NCBI RefSeq assembly: GCF_959020145.1 | Contig: NZ_CAUEQY010000031.1 | Coordinates: 1-13,844, forward strand | From: an uncultured Bifidobacterium sp. | GTDB taxonomy: Bacteria; Actinomycetota; Actinomycetes; Actinomycetales; Bifidobacteriaceae | DNA length: 13,844 nt | Direction: 5' to 3' | Part shown: in pieces, positions 1-6,652 of the stretch | Layout: every line of letters starts with the position of its first letter | Numbering within the stretch: position 1 is the stretch's first letter | Translations under genes and position numbers: made by a program | The notes under the pieces: generated by a model | The model's database searches: none | Told to the model about the DNA's origin: nothing | The model's input: only the letters and a program-made list of their open reading frames with translations

Positions 1-164
1 CCGTCGTGGCCGGCAACATCATCGTTCGTCAGCGTGGCACCAAGTTCCACCCGGGTGAGAACGTCGGCATGGGCAAGGACCACACCCTGTTCGCCCTCAA
101 GGACGGCAGCGTGAAGTTCGGCGTGCGTCGTGACCGCAAGGTCGTCGACGTGATTGCCGCCTGA
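1..164 (+). CDS. rpmA: 50S ribosomal protein L27, C-terminal part (truncated by window edge)
   Basis: L27 is a large-subunit ribosomal protein whose N-terminus reaches the peptidyl-transferase centre; that N-terminus lies outside the window. The visible 53 codons (in frame from base 3) read VVAGNIIVRQRGTKFHPGENVG, continue with GKDHTLFALKDG and end in VVDVIAA before TGA at 162-164. The RQRGTKFHPG and GKDHTLFA strings are the conserved L27 core. The gene is followed at once by a strong hairpin terminator and then obgE. The order L21-L27-Obg is very common in bacteria and supports the call. Confidence 0.95.
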   Translation, partial: VVAGNIIVRQRGTKFHPGENVGMGKDHTLFALKDGSVKFGVRRDRKVVDVIAA

Positions 165-191
165 AATACGCGCAATTAACGCTTACAAGAT

Positions 192-230
192 AAAGCCGCG
201 CCCGTTATGGACGCGGCTTTTCTTTATTTT
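192..230 (+). terminator. Rho-independent terminator of rpmA
   Basis: A perfect 9-bp stem AAAGCCGCG (192-200) / CGCGGCTTT (212-220) encloses an 11-nt loop and runs into the T-rich stretch TTTTCTTTATTTT. It lies 28 nt after the rpmA stop, so rpmA transcription probably ends here and obgE uses its own promoter. Confidence 0.85.
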
Positions 231-268
231 GATGATTGCTGAGGATTGGTTTCCTTCAGCCCGTCCCA

Positions 269-300
269 AACGTTACGTAACGTTGCATACAGTTGCATAA
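269..300. promoter_or_regulatory. Perfect 16-bp palindrome plus tandem GTTGCATA upstream of obgE
   Basis: AACGTTACGTAACGTT at 269-284 is an exact palindrome. GTTGCATA occurs at 282-289 and again at 292-299, one helical turn apart. Palindrome and tandem repeat overlap the likely -35 of the obgE promoter, so this could be an operator. No regulator can be named from the sequence. Confidence 0.4.
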
Positions 301-310
301 GACATATCAA
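283..310 (+). promoter_or_regulatory. Candidate obgE promoter
   Basis: TTGCAT (283-288) and TATCAA (305-310) are separated by 16 nt, giving a sigma70-like promoter about 47 nt before the obgE start. A second TTGCAT (293-298) with ACAATA (315-320) is an alternative. Because a terminator closes rpmA, a promoter is expected in this gap, but the exact hexamers are only fair matches. Confidence 0.35.
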
Positions 311-356
311 ACGGACAATAATCGGACCGTTTCGAACAAACGATTAAGGTAGATAC

Positions 357-2048
357 ATGAGTGATTTCGTCGATCGCGTGACCGTCCATGTGAAGGGCGG
401 CGACGGCGGCAACGGTTCCGCCGGCATCCGTAGGGAAAAATACAAGCCGTTGGCGGGACCGAACGGTGGCAACGGCGGTGATGGCGGTTCCGTGATCTTC
501 ATGGCCGACCAGAACGCCAACAGCCTGTTGGATTACCGTTTCATGCCCCACCGCGAGGCTGGAAGCGGCACCATGGGCTTGGGAGACACCAAAGACGGTT
601 CGAAAGGTGCCGATCTGATCCTGCCCGTTCCTGTGGGCACCGTGATTTTCGAAGCCAAAGGGCCGCAAGGCAAGCCTAAGCATCCGGGCGAGCAGCTCGC
701 CGATCTTCGCCATGCCGGAGACAAGTTCGTGGTGGCGGCCGGCGGCAACGGCGGTCTTGGCAACGCCGCATTGGCCAACCGCACCCGTCGCGCTCCGGGA
801 TTCGCGTTGCTTGGCGAACCAGGCGAGGAACGTGACGTCATTCTCGAACTCAAATCCATCGCCGACGTGGCCTTGGTGGGCTTCCCCTCCGCAGGCAAAT
901 CCAGCCTGATCGCAGCCATGAGCTCCGCCAAGCCGAAAATCGCCGACTATCCGTTCACCACGCTCGTGCCGAACCTCGGCGTGGTTATGGCCGGAGACAT
1001 GCGGTACACCATCGCCGACGTGCCGGGCCTGATTCCGGGCGCATCCCAAGGCAAGGGCCTCGGCCTTGAATTCCTGCGCCACATCGAACGCACCGAAATC
1101 ATCGCCCACGTCATCGACTGTGCCACGCTGGAACCTGACCGTGATCCGATGAGCGACTACAAGGCGCTCGAACATGAGCTTGCCGAATATGCCGACAAGC
1201 TGGAACTGCCGTTGGGCGCAATCCCAATCCCCGAACGCCCCCGAATCATCATCCTCAACAAGGTCGATATGCCGGAAGCCAAGGAATTGGCCGAATTCGT
1301 CAAACCGGAATTCGAAAAACTCGGTCTCAATGTGTATGTCATCTCCACCGCATCCCACGAAGGTTTGAAGGAACTCAACTGGGCGTTGGCGGCCATGGTC
1401 GCCGACATGCGCAAGGAAGTCGCCGAACGCGAACAGGCCGAAGAAGAAGCGCGCGTGGTCATCAAGCCGCTCGAAGAGCCGCGCAACCGCCGTCGCCGCA
1501 ACGACGAAGGCGGCACCGCGCTTGACTTCACCGTGGAACGCAAGGAAGCCGGCAACGGCGACGTCTGGTACGAAGTGCTCGGCACCAAGCCGGAACGTTG
1601 GGTCATGCAAACCAACTTCGACAACGACGAAGCAGTCGGCTACCTGGCCGACCGCCTCGCCAAACTCGGTGTCGAAGACGAGCTGCGCAACAAGGGAGCC
1701 AAGCCTGGCGACGAAGTACGCATCGGCAAGGGCGCGCGAGCCGTGGAATTCGATTGGGATCCGACCATTGCTGCGGGCGCGGAAATGCTCGACGGCGCCC
1801 AGCTTGGCGCACGAGGCGTCGACCTGCGACTGCAGGAACAGGACGGCCGTTCGCAGCGCCGCACCAACGCGGAACGCCGTCGCCAGTACCACGAAATGAT
1901 GGATGCGCGCCAAGCCGTGCGTGAAGCCATGATGGCCGAACGCAAGGCCGGACACTGGGCCGATCCTTCCGTGGACGACGACCGCCATGACGAAACCAGC
2001 CTCTTCGGACGCGGTGAAACCACCGATTCCGAAAACGTGGAACAATAG
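357..2048 (+). CDS. obgE: Obg family GTPase, ribosome assembly
   Basis: Obg/CgtA is an essential GTPase involved in 50S subunit maturation and stress signalling. The 563-residue product has, in order: the glycine-rich Obg fold (1-160, with repeated GGxGGxGG runs); the G domain with P-loop GFPSAGKSS at 175-183, G3 DVPG at 221-224, G4 NKVD at 301-304 and STASHEG near 330; and a C-terminal OCT domain around 390-465 (GNGDVWYEVLGTKPERWV onward). After it comes a tail of about 100 charged residues rich in Arg, Glu and Met, absent from the shorter E. coli and B. subtilis proteins. The ATG is preceded by AAGGT. The gene sits after rpmA and before proB, a usual actinobacterial order, and is closed by its own terminator at 2062-2100. 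Confidence 0.96.
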   Translation: MSDFVDRVTVHVKGGDGGNGSAGIRREKYKPLAGPNGGNGGDGGSVIFMADQNANSLLDYRFMPHREAGSGTMGLGDTKDGSKGADLILPVPVGTVIFEAKGPQGKPKHPGEQLADLRHAGDKFVVAAGGNGGLGNAALANRTRRAPGFALLGEPGEERDVILELKSIADVALVGFPSAGKSSLIAAMSSAKPKIADYPFTTLVPNLGVVMAGDMRYTIADVPGLIPGASQGKGLGLEFLRHIERTEIIAHVIDCATLEPDRDPMSDYKALEHELAEYADKLELPLGAIPIPERPRIIILNKVDMPEAKELAEFVKPEFEKLGLNVYVISTASHEGLKELNWALAAMVADMRKEVAEREQAEEEARVVIKPLEEPRNRRRRNDEGGTALDFTVERKEAGNGDVWYEVLGTKPERWVMQTNFDNDEAVGYLADRLAKLGVEDELRNKGAKPGDEVRIGKGARAVEFDWDPTIAAGAEMLDGAQLGARGVDLRLQEQDGRSQRRTNAERRRQYHEMMDARQAVREAMMAERKAGHWADPSVDDDRHDETSLFGRGETTDSENVEQ

Positions 2049-2061
2049 AAGCAGCAAAACG

Positions 2062-2100
2062 CCCGCTGATGTGCCGATTGGCATGTCGGCGGGTTTTCTT
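2062..2100 (+). terminator. Rho-independent terminator of obgE
   Basis: A continuous 14-bp stem, CCCGCTGATGTGCC (2062-2075) with GGCATGTCGGCGGG (2080-2093), has three G-U pairs and a 4-nt loop GATT. It is followed by TTTTCTTTT. It begins 13 nt after the obgE stop and ends only about 28 nt before the proB start. Confidence 0.85.
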
Positions 2101-2128
2101 TTCGGCCATTCGAACGCCTGGAGGAACC

Positions 2129-3262
2129 ATGAACACGCCATCGCAAGCCCAAGTGCGCCGCGCCATCGCTGAAGCGCAAACCATCGTGGTGAAAGTGGGA
2201 TCCAGCTCGTTGACCAAACCAAGCGGCCACCTCGATCCTGAGCGACTCAACGCGCTCGTGGCGGCCCTCGCACGCGTGCGACTCATGGGCGGGCGCGTGG
2301 TGCTCGTCTCCTCCGGCGCCATCGCAGCCGGATTCGGCTCCCTCGGCTTCGACTCACGCCCAACTGACGTGGCTGACCAGCAGGCGTGCGCGGCCGTCGG
2401 ACAAGGCCTGCTCATGGCCCAGTACGAGAATGCTTTCTCACAATACGGACTGCGCGTCGGGCAAATCCTCATCACCGTGTCCGACACCATCGCACCACAG
2501 CAATACCGCAACGTGCGACGCACCCTCGACCGGCTGCTCGACCTCGGCGCGGTGCCGATCATCAACGAAAACGATTCCCTCGCGTCCAACGAAATCCGTT
2601 TCGGAGACAACGACCGACTCTCCGCATTGATCGCCAACATCGTAGTCGCCGACGCTTTGGTGCTCCTCACCGACGTGGACGCGCTCTACACGGCACCCCC
2701 AAGCGAACCCGGATCGCGACGCATCAGCTACGTGCCGAACGTGGAGGACGCGCTCGCCAAAGTGCAGGTCGGCGGCACCGGATCAAACGTGGGTACCGGC
2801 GGCATGGTCACCAAAATGGAAGCGGCGCGTGTTGCGGCGGTCTCCGGCATTCCCGCAGTGCTCACCTGCGCGGCAAACGCAGGCCCGGCCATGATGGGCG
2901 ACCCAGTCGGCACCGCATTCGCCCCCATCAACGACCGTGGATCATCACGCCGCCTATGGATCGGGTTCGCAGCACACCCGCAAGGCACGCTCGTGGCCGA
3001 TGCCGGCGCTTCCAATGCGGTACGCGGAGGGGCCGCCAGCCTGCTTGCCGCCGGCGTACTCGAAGTGCGGGGCGATTTCGCCGCCGGAGACGCGGTGTGG
3101 ATCGACGATGAAGCGGGCAATCACCTCGCAAAAGGCCTCGTAGGATTCGATTCCGAAGAAATCCCGCAAATGCTCGGCCGCAATACCGCCCAGCTCAAGC
3201 GTTTCCTCGGCGAAGAATACGCCCACCCCCTAGTCCACCGTGACAACCTCGTCTTGGTTTAA
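2129..3262 (+). CDS. proB: Glutamate 5-kinase with C-terminal PUA domain
   Basis: ProB phosphorylates L-glutamate to gamma-glutamyl phosphate, the first committed step of proline synthesis, in the cytosol. I chose the ATG at 2129 because GGAGGA stands just before it; an in-frame ATG at 2069 lies inside the obgE terminator. The 377-residue product matches the family size (E. coli about 367). Amino-acid-kinase motifs are VVKVGSSSLT near 20-29, VVLVSSGAIAAG near 56-67, NENDSLASNEIRFGDNDRL in the substrate region and GTGGMVTKMEAA. From about residue 275 a PUA domain follows (LVADAGASNAVRGGAASLLAAG). proA, often adjacent, is not in this window; an aminotransferase follows instead. No clear terminator separates proB from that gene. 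Confidence 0.95.
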   Translation: MNTPSQAQVRRAIAEAQTIVVKVGSSSLTKPSGHLDPERLNALVAALARVRLMGGRVVLVSSGAIAAGFGSLGFDSRPTDVADQQACAAVGQGLLMAQYENAFSQYGLRVGQILITVSDTIAPQQYRNVRRTLDRLLDLGAVPIINENDSLASNEIRFGDNDRLSALIANIVVADALVLLTDVDALYTAPPSEPGSRRISYVPNVEDALAKVQVGGTGSNVGTGGMVTKMEAARVAAVSGIPAVLTCAANAGPAMMGDPVGTAFAPINDRGSSRRLWIGFAAHPQGTLVADAGASNAVRGGAASLLAAGVLEVRGDFAAGDAVWIDDEAGNHLAKGLVGFDSEEIPQMLGRNTAQLKRFLGEEYAHPLVHRDNLVLV

Positions 3263-3276
3263 TCCCTTTCCCTCTT

Positions 3277-3304
3277 TTGTTCGGTGCCCTGTAAATAGCA
3301 ATAT
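3277..3304 (+). promoter_or_regulatory. Weak candidate promoter for the aminotransferase gene
   Basis: TTGTTC (3277-3282) and CAATAT (3299-3304) with a 16-nt spacer lie in the 121-nt gap after proB. This would give a leader of roughly 70 nt. The match is modest, and read-through from proB is equally possible. Confidence 0.25.
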
Positions 3305-3383
3305 GCCGCCCCTACCGGTCAACAGGGAAAAGGAATTCCAAAATGTGCTAAAAGGCTGTTGTTTTTCGGGCGGGAGGGATAGC

Positions 3384-4607
3384 ATGGCAAACATGACTAT
3401 GGCTGACTGGCAGACTCTTTCCGAACGTATTAACCGCGTGGCTCCGAGCGCTACTCTGGCCGTTGATTCCAAAGCGAAAGCGATGAAAGCTGAAGGAATC
3501 GACGTCATTGGATTTGGTGCGGGCGAACCGAACTTTCCGACTCCGGCTGCGATCGTCGCGGCTGCGGCCGAAGCGGTGCAGGATCCGAAGAACTATCGTT
3601 ACACTCCGACGGCAGGTTTGCCGGAATTGCGCAAGGCGATCGCAGACAAAACGTTGCGCAACTCGGGGTATGGAGTCGATCCGAATCAGGTGATCGTGAC
3701 CAATGGCGGCAAGCAGGCCGTATACGAATCCTTTCAAATCCTGCTCAATGACGGCGACGAAGTCATCATTCCGACGCCGTATTGGACGAGCTATCCGGAA
3801 GCCGTGAAACTGGCTGGAGGCGTGCCTGTCGAAGTGTTCGCGGGAGCTGACCGCAATTTCGAGCCAAGCTTGGAAGACCTGGAAGCGGCACGTACCGAAC
3901 GTACGAAGGCCATCATCGTGAATACGCCGAACAATCCGACGGGTGCCGTGTGGAATCCGGAAACCGTCAAGGCGATCGGCGAATGGGCTGTGGAACACCA
4001 TGTGTGGGTGATCTCCGACGAAATCTACGAGCATCTGAACTACGATGGTGCAAAAACCACGTATATCGGCGCTGCAGTGCCTGAAGTGCGTGATCAGCTG
4101 CTGGTGCTCAACGGCGTGGCCAAAACCTACGCTATGCCCGGCTGGCGTGTCGGCTGGATGATCGCTCCGCTCGACGTGGCGAAGGCCGCATCCAAGCTGC
4201 AGGGGCATATGACGTCGAACGTGAACAATATCTCCCAGCGTGCCGCGATCGCAGCCGTGTCCGGATCTCTTGACGCCGTGTACGAGATGCGTGAGGCGTT
4301 CGACAGGCGCCGTCAGACCATCGTCGCCGCGTTGAACGATATCGAAGGTGTGAACTGCCCGACGCCGACCGGCGCATTCTATGCGTTCGCCGACGTGAGC
4401 GCACTGCTGAACAAGCCGCTCGGCACCAGCAAAACCGCTTATGCGAGCACGTCCGAACTGGCTGCGGCACTGCTTGACGAAGGTCATGTGGCGGCCGTTC
4501 CAGGCGAAGCGTTCGGCGCCCCCGGCTACTTGCGATTCTCGTACGCGCTTGCCGACGACGACCTCGTTGAGGGCATGAAGCGTATGAAGCAGTGGGTCGA
4601 GGACTGA
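3384..4607 (+). CDS. aspC: Class I pyridoxal-phosphate aminotransferase, aspartate aminotransferase type
   Basis: Predicted to transfer amino groups between aspartate and 2-oxoglutarate using PLP, linking the TCA cycle to amino-acid synthesis. The start is the ATG at 3384, preceded by GGGAGGGA. Longer in-frame starts upstream give residues that do not look like the family. The 407-residue product shows YRYTPTAGLPELRKAI, the NTPNNPTGAVW cofactor motif around 180-190, SDEIYEHLNYDG, the PLP-lysine motif NGVAKTYAMPGWRVGW with Lys247, and the substrate-carboxylate arginine Arg384 in YLRFSYA. The residue before the PLP lysine is Ala rather than the Ser of E. coli AspC; I recall this as common in actinobacterial members. 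Related enzymes of this fold also aminate prephenate or other oxo acids, so exact specificity is unproven. Confidence 0.88.
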   Translation: MANMTMADWQTLSERINRVAPSATLAVDSKAKAMKAEGIDVIGFGAGEPNFPTPAAIVAAAAEAVQDPKNYRYTPTAGLPELRKAIADKTLRNSGYGVDPNQVIVTNGGKQAVYESFQILLNDGDEVIIPTPYWTSYPEAVKLAGGVPVEVFAGADRNFEPSLEDLEAARTERTKAIIVNTPNNPTGAVWNPETVKAIGEWAVEHHVWVISDEIYEHLNYDGAKTTYIGAAVPEVRDQLLVLNGVAKTYAMPGWRVGWMIAPLDVAKAASKLQGHMTSNVNNISQRAAIAAVSGSLDAVYEMREAFDRRRQTIVAALNDIEGVNCPTPTGAFYAFADVSALLNKPLGTSKTAYASTSELAAALLDEGHVAAVPGEAFGAPGYLRFSYALADDDLVEGMKRMKQWVED

Positions 4608-4634
4608 TACTGGCCTGACTGAGACTTTTCACAC

Positions 4635-4675
4635 GATTCGCACCGCGGTGACATGCCGGGTGCGAATCTTTTTTT
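4635..4675 (+). terminator. Rho-independent terminator of the aminotransferase gene
   Basis: A perfect 10-bp stem GATTCGCACC (4635-4644) / GGTGCGAATC (4659-4668) has a further CGG/CCG pairing inside the loop. Seven Ts follow directly. This is one of the strongest terminators in the window and separates the metabolic genes from the tRNA-secE-nusG unit. Confidence 0.92.
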
Positions 4676-4717
4676 CGTTGAAAAATAGCGGTTTTGGGAC
4701 ATTTCTTGAAAAACCGG

Positions 4718-4747
4718 TTGGACTAAGTCGCAAATACCCGCTATTAT
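4718..4747 (+). promoter_or_regulatory. Promoter of the tRNA-Trp/secE/nusG unit
   Basis: TTGGAC (4718-4723) and TATTAT (4742-4747) are separated by 18 nt, a good sigma70-type match. Transcription would start near 4754, about 80 nt before the mature tRNA 5' end. No other promoter of similar quality is visible before secE, so it probably serves the tRNA and both protein genes. Confidence 0.65.
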
Positions 4748-4833
4748 TTCGACTTGGCGGTTTTGCCGCTTACTTCTTGCGTGGTTTTTCGCACAAAATC
4801 CTCGCCAGCAAGTAGAAACGGCAGAGTACACCT

Positions 4834-4909
4834 AGGGAAGTGGCGCAATTGGTAGCGCAACGGTCTCCAAAACCGTAGGTTGTGGGTTCGAGTCCCGCCT
4901 TCCCTGCCA
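4834..4909 (+). tRNA. trpT: tRNA-Trp (anticodon CCA), 3' CCA encoded
   Basis: The cloverleaf can be folded by eye. The acceptor stem is AGGGAAG (4834-4840) with CTTCCCT (4899-4905), and the discriminator is G4906. The CCA end is encoded at 4907-4909. The anticodon stem is ACGGT/ACCGT around the loop CTCCAAA, with anticodon CCA at 4867-4869. The T arm has GTGGGTTCGAGTCCCGC. tRNA-Trp directly before secE is a recurrent bacterial arrangement. secE starts 33 nt after the CCA with no room for a separate promoter, so the tRNA is probably cut out of a longer transcript. Confidence 0.96.
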
Positions 4910-4942
4910 AGCTTCTTACAACAAGCTCAGCGGAGGATTATT

Positions 4943-5170
4943 ATGGCGAAGGCAAAAAATAGCGAAAAGGCCGTTAAGCCGAACATCTTCATGCGTCTTG
5001 GCTTGTTCATCAAACAGATTATCGACGAACTCCGCAAGGTCGTGACCCCGACCAGCAAAGAGCTGTTCTTCTGGGCACTCGCCGTGTTCATCTTCGTGCT
5101 GCTCCTGATGGCACTGGTCACCGGCATGGACTTCGGTCTGGGCAAGCTGACCCTGTGGATCTTCGGCTGA
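4943..5170 (+). CDS. secE: Preprotein translocase subunit SecE
   Basis: SecE clamps the SecY channel in the cytoplasmic membrane and is needed for Sec-dependent export. The 75-residue product has a basic, cytosolic N-terminus (MAKAKNSEKAVKPN), the amphipathic conserved segment FIKQIIDELRKVVTPTSKEL and one transmembrane helix at about 42-63. This single-helix short form is normal outside the enterics. The ATG at 4943 is chosen because CGGAGGA lies 7-8 nt upstream; longer frames would run into the tRNA. nusG follows after a 24-nt gap with its own ribosome-binding site, so the two are almost certainly cotranscribed. Confidence 0.95.
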   Translation: MAKAKNSEKAVKPNIFMRLGLFIKQIIDELRKVVTPTSKELFFWALAVFIFVLLLMALVTGMDFGLGKLTLWIFG

Positions 5171-5194
5171 TCAACGACTTGAAGGTGAAACTGC

Positions 5195-5992
5195 ATGACT
5201 GACGAAGTGTTTTCCGACAACCTCGACGAAGCTCCAGAAGCTGATCTCGAGGCCGTAGCTGCCGTTGAGGAGCTGCAGGCCGAGGGTGAAAGCGTTCCGG
5301 AAGTCGCTGAGGCCGAGCCGACTGCTGAAGCTGCTTCCGAAGAGTCCGCGAAGGACGAGGGCGGCGAAGAGCTGGATGCTGGCGCCAAGGCCGTCGAAGA
5401 CTTCTCCAACAGCCTGCGCACCCTCGAAGGCAAGTGGTACGTGCTGCACACCTACTCCGGCTATGAGAAGCGTGTGAAGACCAACGTTGAATCCCGTGTG
5501 GCAAGCTTCGGCATGGAAGATAAGATCTTCCAGATTGAAGTTCCGATGGAAGAAGTCGAAAAGCACACCGAAAAGGGCAAGAAGGTCATCACCCGCGTGC
5601 GTGTTCCCGGCTATGTGCTGATTCGCATGCTTCCGGATGAGAACGCCCGTCGTATTGTGCGTGAAACCGAAGGCGTCACCGGCTTCGTCGGTCCGACCAA
5701 GGAACCGGCGCCGCTGAGCCGCAAGGAAGTCGTCTCCATGATGGCTCCGATGATCGCTTCCGAAGCGCTCAAGAAGGCTGGTGACAAGCCGGCCGCCAAC
5801 AAGAAGCGCGTCCTTGAAGTCTCCTACGCCGTTGGCGATCAGGTCACCGTCACCGACGGTCCGTTCACCACCATGGCAGCTGTCGTCTCCGACGTTGAGC
5901 CCACCACCCAGAAGCTCACGGTGCTCGTGTCCATCTTCGGTCGCGACACGCCAGTGGAGTTGGGCTTCAACCAAGTAGAAAAACTGTCCTGA
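5195..5992 (+). CDS. nusG: Transcription elongation/antitermination factor NusG
   Basis: NusG binds RNA polymerase and modulates elongation, pausing and coupling to ribosomes and Rho. The 265-residue protein has three parts. Residues 1 to about 78 are a very acidic, Ala/Glu-rich, probably disordered extension. The NGN domain runs from KWYVLHTYSGYEKRV (80-94) to about 190, including VPGYVLIRM and VRETEGVTGFVG. The C-terminal KOW domain begins around 212 (VGDQVTVTDGPF) and ends VELGFNQVEKLS. E. coli NusG is about 181 residues, so the extra length is almost all the N-terminal extension, which is typical of actinobacterial NusG. GAAGGTG precedes the ATG. A strong terminator at 6003-6033 ends the unit before rplK. 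Confidence 0.96.
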   Translation: MTDEVFSDNLDEAPEADLEAVAAVEELQAEGESVPEVAEAEPTAEAASEESAKDEGGEELDAGAKAVEDFSNSLRTLEGKWYVLHTYSGYEKRVKTNVESRVASFGMEDKIFQIEVPMEEVEKHTEKGKKVITRVRVPGYVLIRMLPDENARRIVRETEGVTGFVGPTKEPAPLSRKEVVSMMAPMIASEALKKAGDKPAANKKRVLEVSYAVGDQVTVTDGPFTTMAAVVSDVEPTTQKLTVLVSIFGRDTPVELGFNQVEKLS

Positions 5993-6002
5993 TAAGTCTT
6001 TG

Positions 6003-6033
6003 AAAGACCCCGCGCATTGCGGGGTCTTTTTTT
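6003..6033 (+). terminator. Rho-independent terminator after nusG
   Basis: An 11-bp perfect stem AAAGACCCCGC (6003-6013) / GCGGGGTCTTT (6019-6029) with 5-nt loop GCATT continues into a run of seven Ts (6027-6033). It isolates secE-nusG from the L11-L1 genes. Confidence 0.93.
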
Positions 6034-6206
6034 GTCTGGGGGAGTGGGCACAATAGGAAAGCTTGTGTCTGGAGGGTTTGGCGTGCCTGAATGAGGGTAC
6101 GGAATCCGCTAGCACAGCACAGCAATATACGTTGCGGAAGGAACCGGACGCGGGAAACCTACTCCGGTGCCGCTACCACCGCTTCTACAGAAAGAAGAAC
6201 CATACA
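6034..6206 (+). promoter_or_regulatory. Leader region of rplK-rplA with a hairpin
   Basis: The 173 nt between the nusG terminator and rplK must contain the rplK promoter, but no convincing -35/-10 pair stands out (TTGTGT 6063-6068 with CTGAAT 6087-6092, spacer 18, is the best I see and is weak). A hairpin is visible at 6143-6168: ACCGGA / TCCGGT outer stem and GGG-AAA-CCT inner stem. L1 is known to repress its own operon by binding a leader mimic of its 23S site in other bacteria. Whether this hairpin is that site cannot be decided by eye. Confidence 0.35.
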
Positions 6207-6638
6207 ATGGCTCCTAAGAAGAAAGTCTCGGCGCTTCTCAAGCTCCAGATTCAGGCCGGCAAGGCCAACCCGGCTCCGCCGCTGGGCCCGGCTCTGGGTT
6301 CCCATGGCGTGAACATCATGGACTTCTGCAAGGCATACAATGCCCAGACGCAGGACAAGATGGGTCAGGTCATCCCTGTCGAGATCACCGTTTACGAAGA
6401 TCGTTCCTTCACCTTCATCCTGAAGACCCCGCCGGCAGCAGCTCTGCTGAAGAAGGCCGCTGGCATCCAGAAGGGTACCGAGAACCCGCTGACCCACAAG
6501 GTCGGCTCCGTCACCAAGGCTCAGGTCCGTGAGATCGCTGAAATCAAGATGGCTGATCTGTCCGCACGCGACGTCGAAGCCGGCATGAAGATCATCGAGG
6601 GCACCGCCCGCTCGATGGGTATCACGGTTACCGACTGA
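6207..6638 (+). CDS. rplK: 50S ribosomal protein L11
   Basis: L11 forms the GTPase-associated stalk base on 23S rRNA and takes part in the stringent response through RelA. The 143-residue product is full length: MAPKKKVSALLKLQIQAGKA, then NPAPPLGPALGSHGVNIMDF (the flexible proline-rich linker region), GQVIPVEITVYEDRSFTF, and the C-terminal RNA-binding domain with VGSVTKAQVREIA and GTARSMGITV. The ATG at 6207 gives the standard N-terminus; an upstream in-frame ATG at 6063 would add residues unlike L11. The ribosome-binding site is only the purine tract AAAGAAG. rplA follows after 14 nt. Confidence 0.97.
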   Translation: MAPKKKVSALLKLQIQAGKANPAPPLGPALGSHGVNIMDFCKAYNAQTQDKMGQVIPVEITVYEDRSFTFILKTPPAAALLKKAAGIQKGTENPLTHKVGSVTKAQVREIAEIKMADLSARDVEAGMKIIEGTARSMGITVTD

Positions 6639-6652
6639 GAGGAGAGGGACAA

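Noticed and set aside
2069..2128. Extended start for proB at 2069
   Set aside because: The added residues would be encoded by the obgE terminator hairpin, and the ATG at 2129 has a GGAGG site.
273..2222. A 649-codon open frame on the minus strand across obgE
   Set aside because: It is the mirror of obgE in high-GC DNA; it has no ribosome-binding site and no recognisable domain, while the + strand encodes a complete Obg with all G motifs.
3266..3337. TTTCCCT ... AGGGAAA as a proB terminator
   Set aside because: The 7-bp arms are about 50 nt apart and no T-run follows; too weak to call.
3348..4487. A 379-codon open frame on the minus strand across the aminotransferase gene
   Set aside because: It opposes a clear class I aminotransferase, shows a His/Arg/Phe-rich antisense composition and has no motif.
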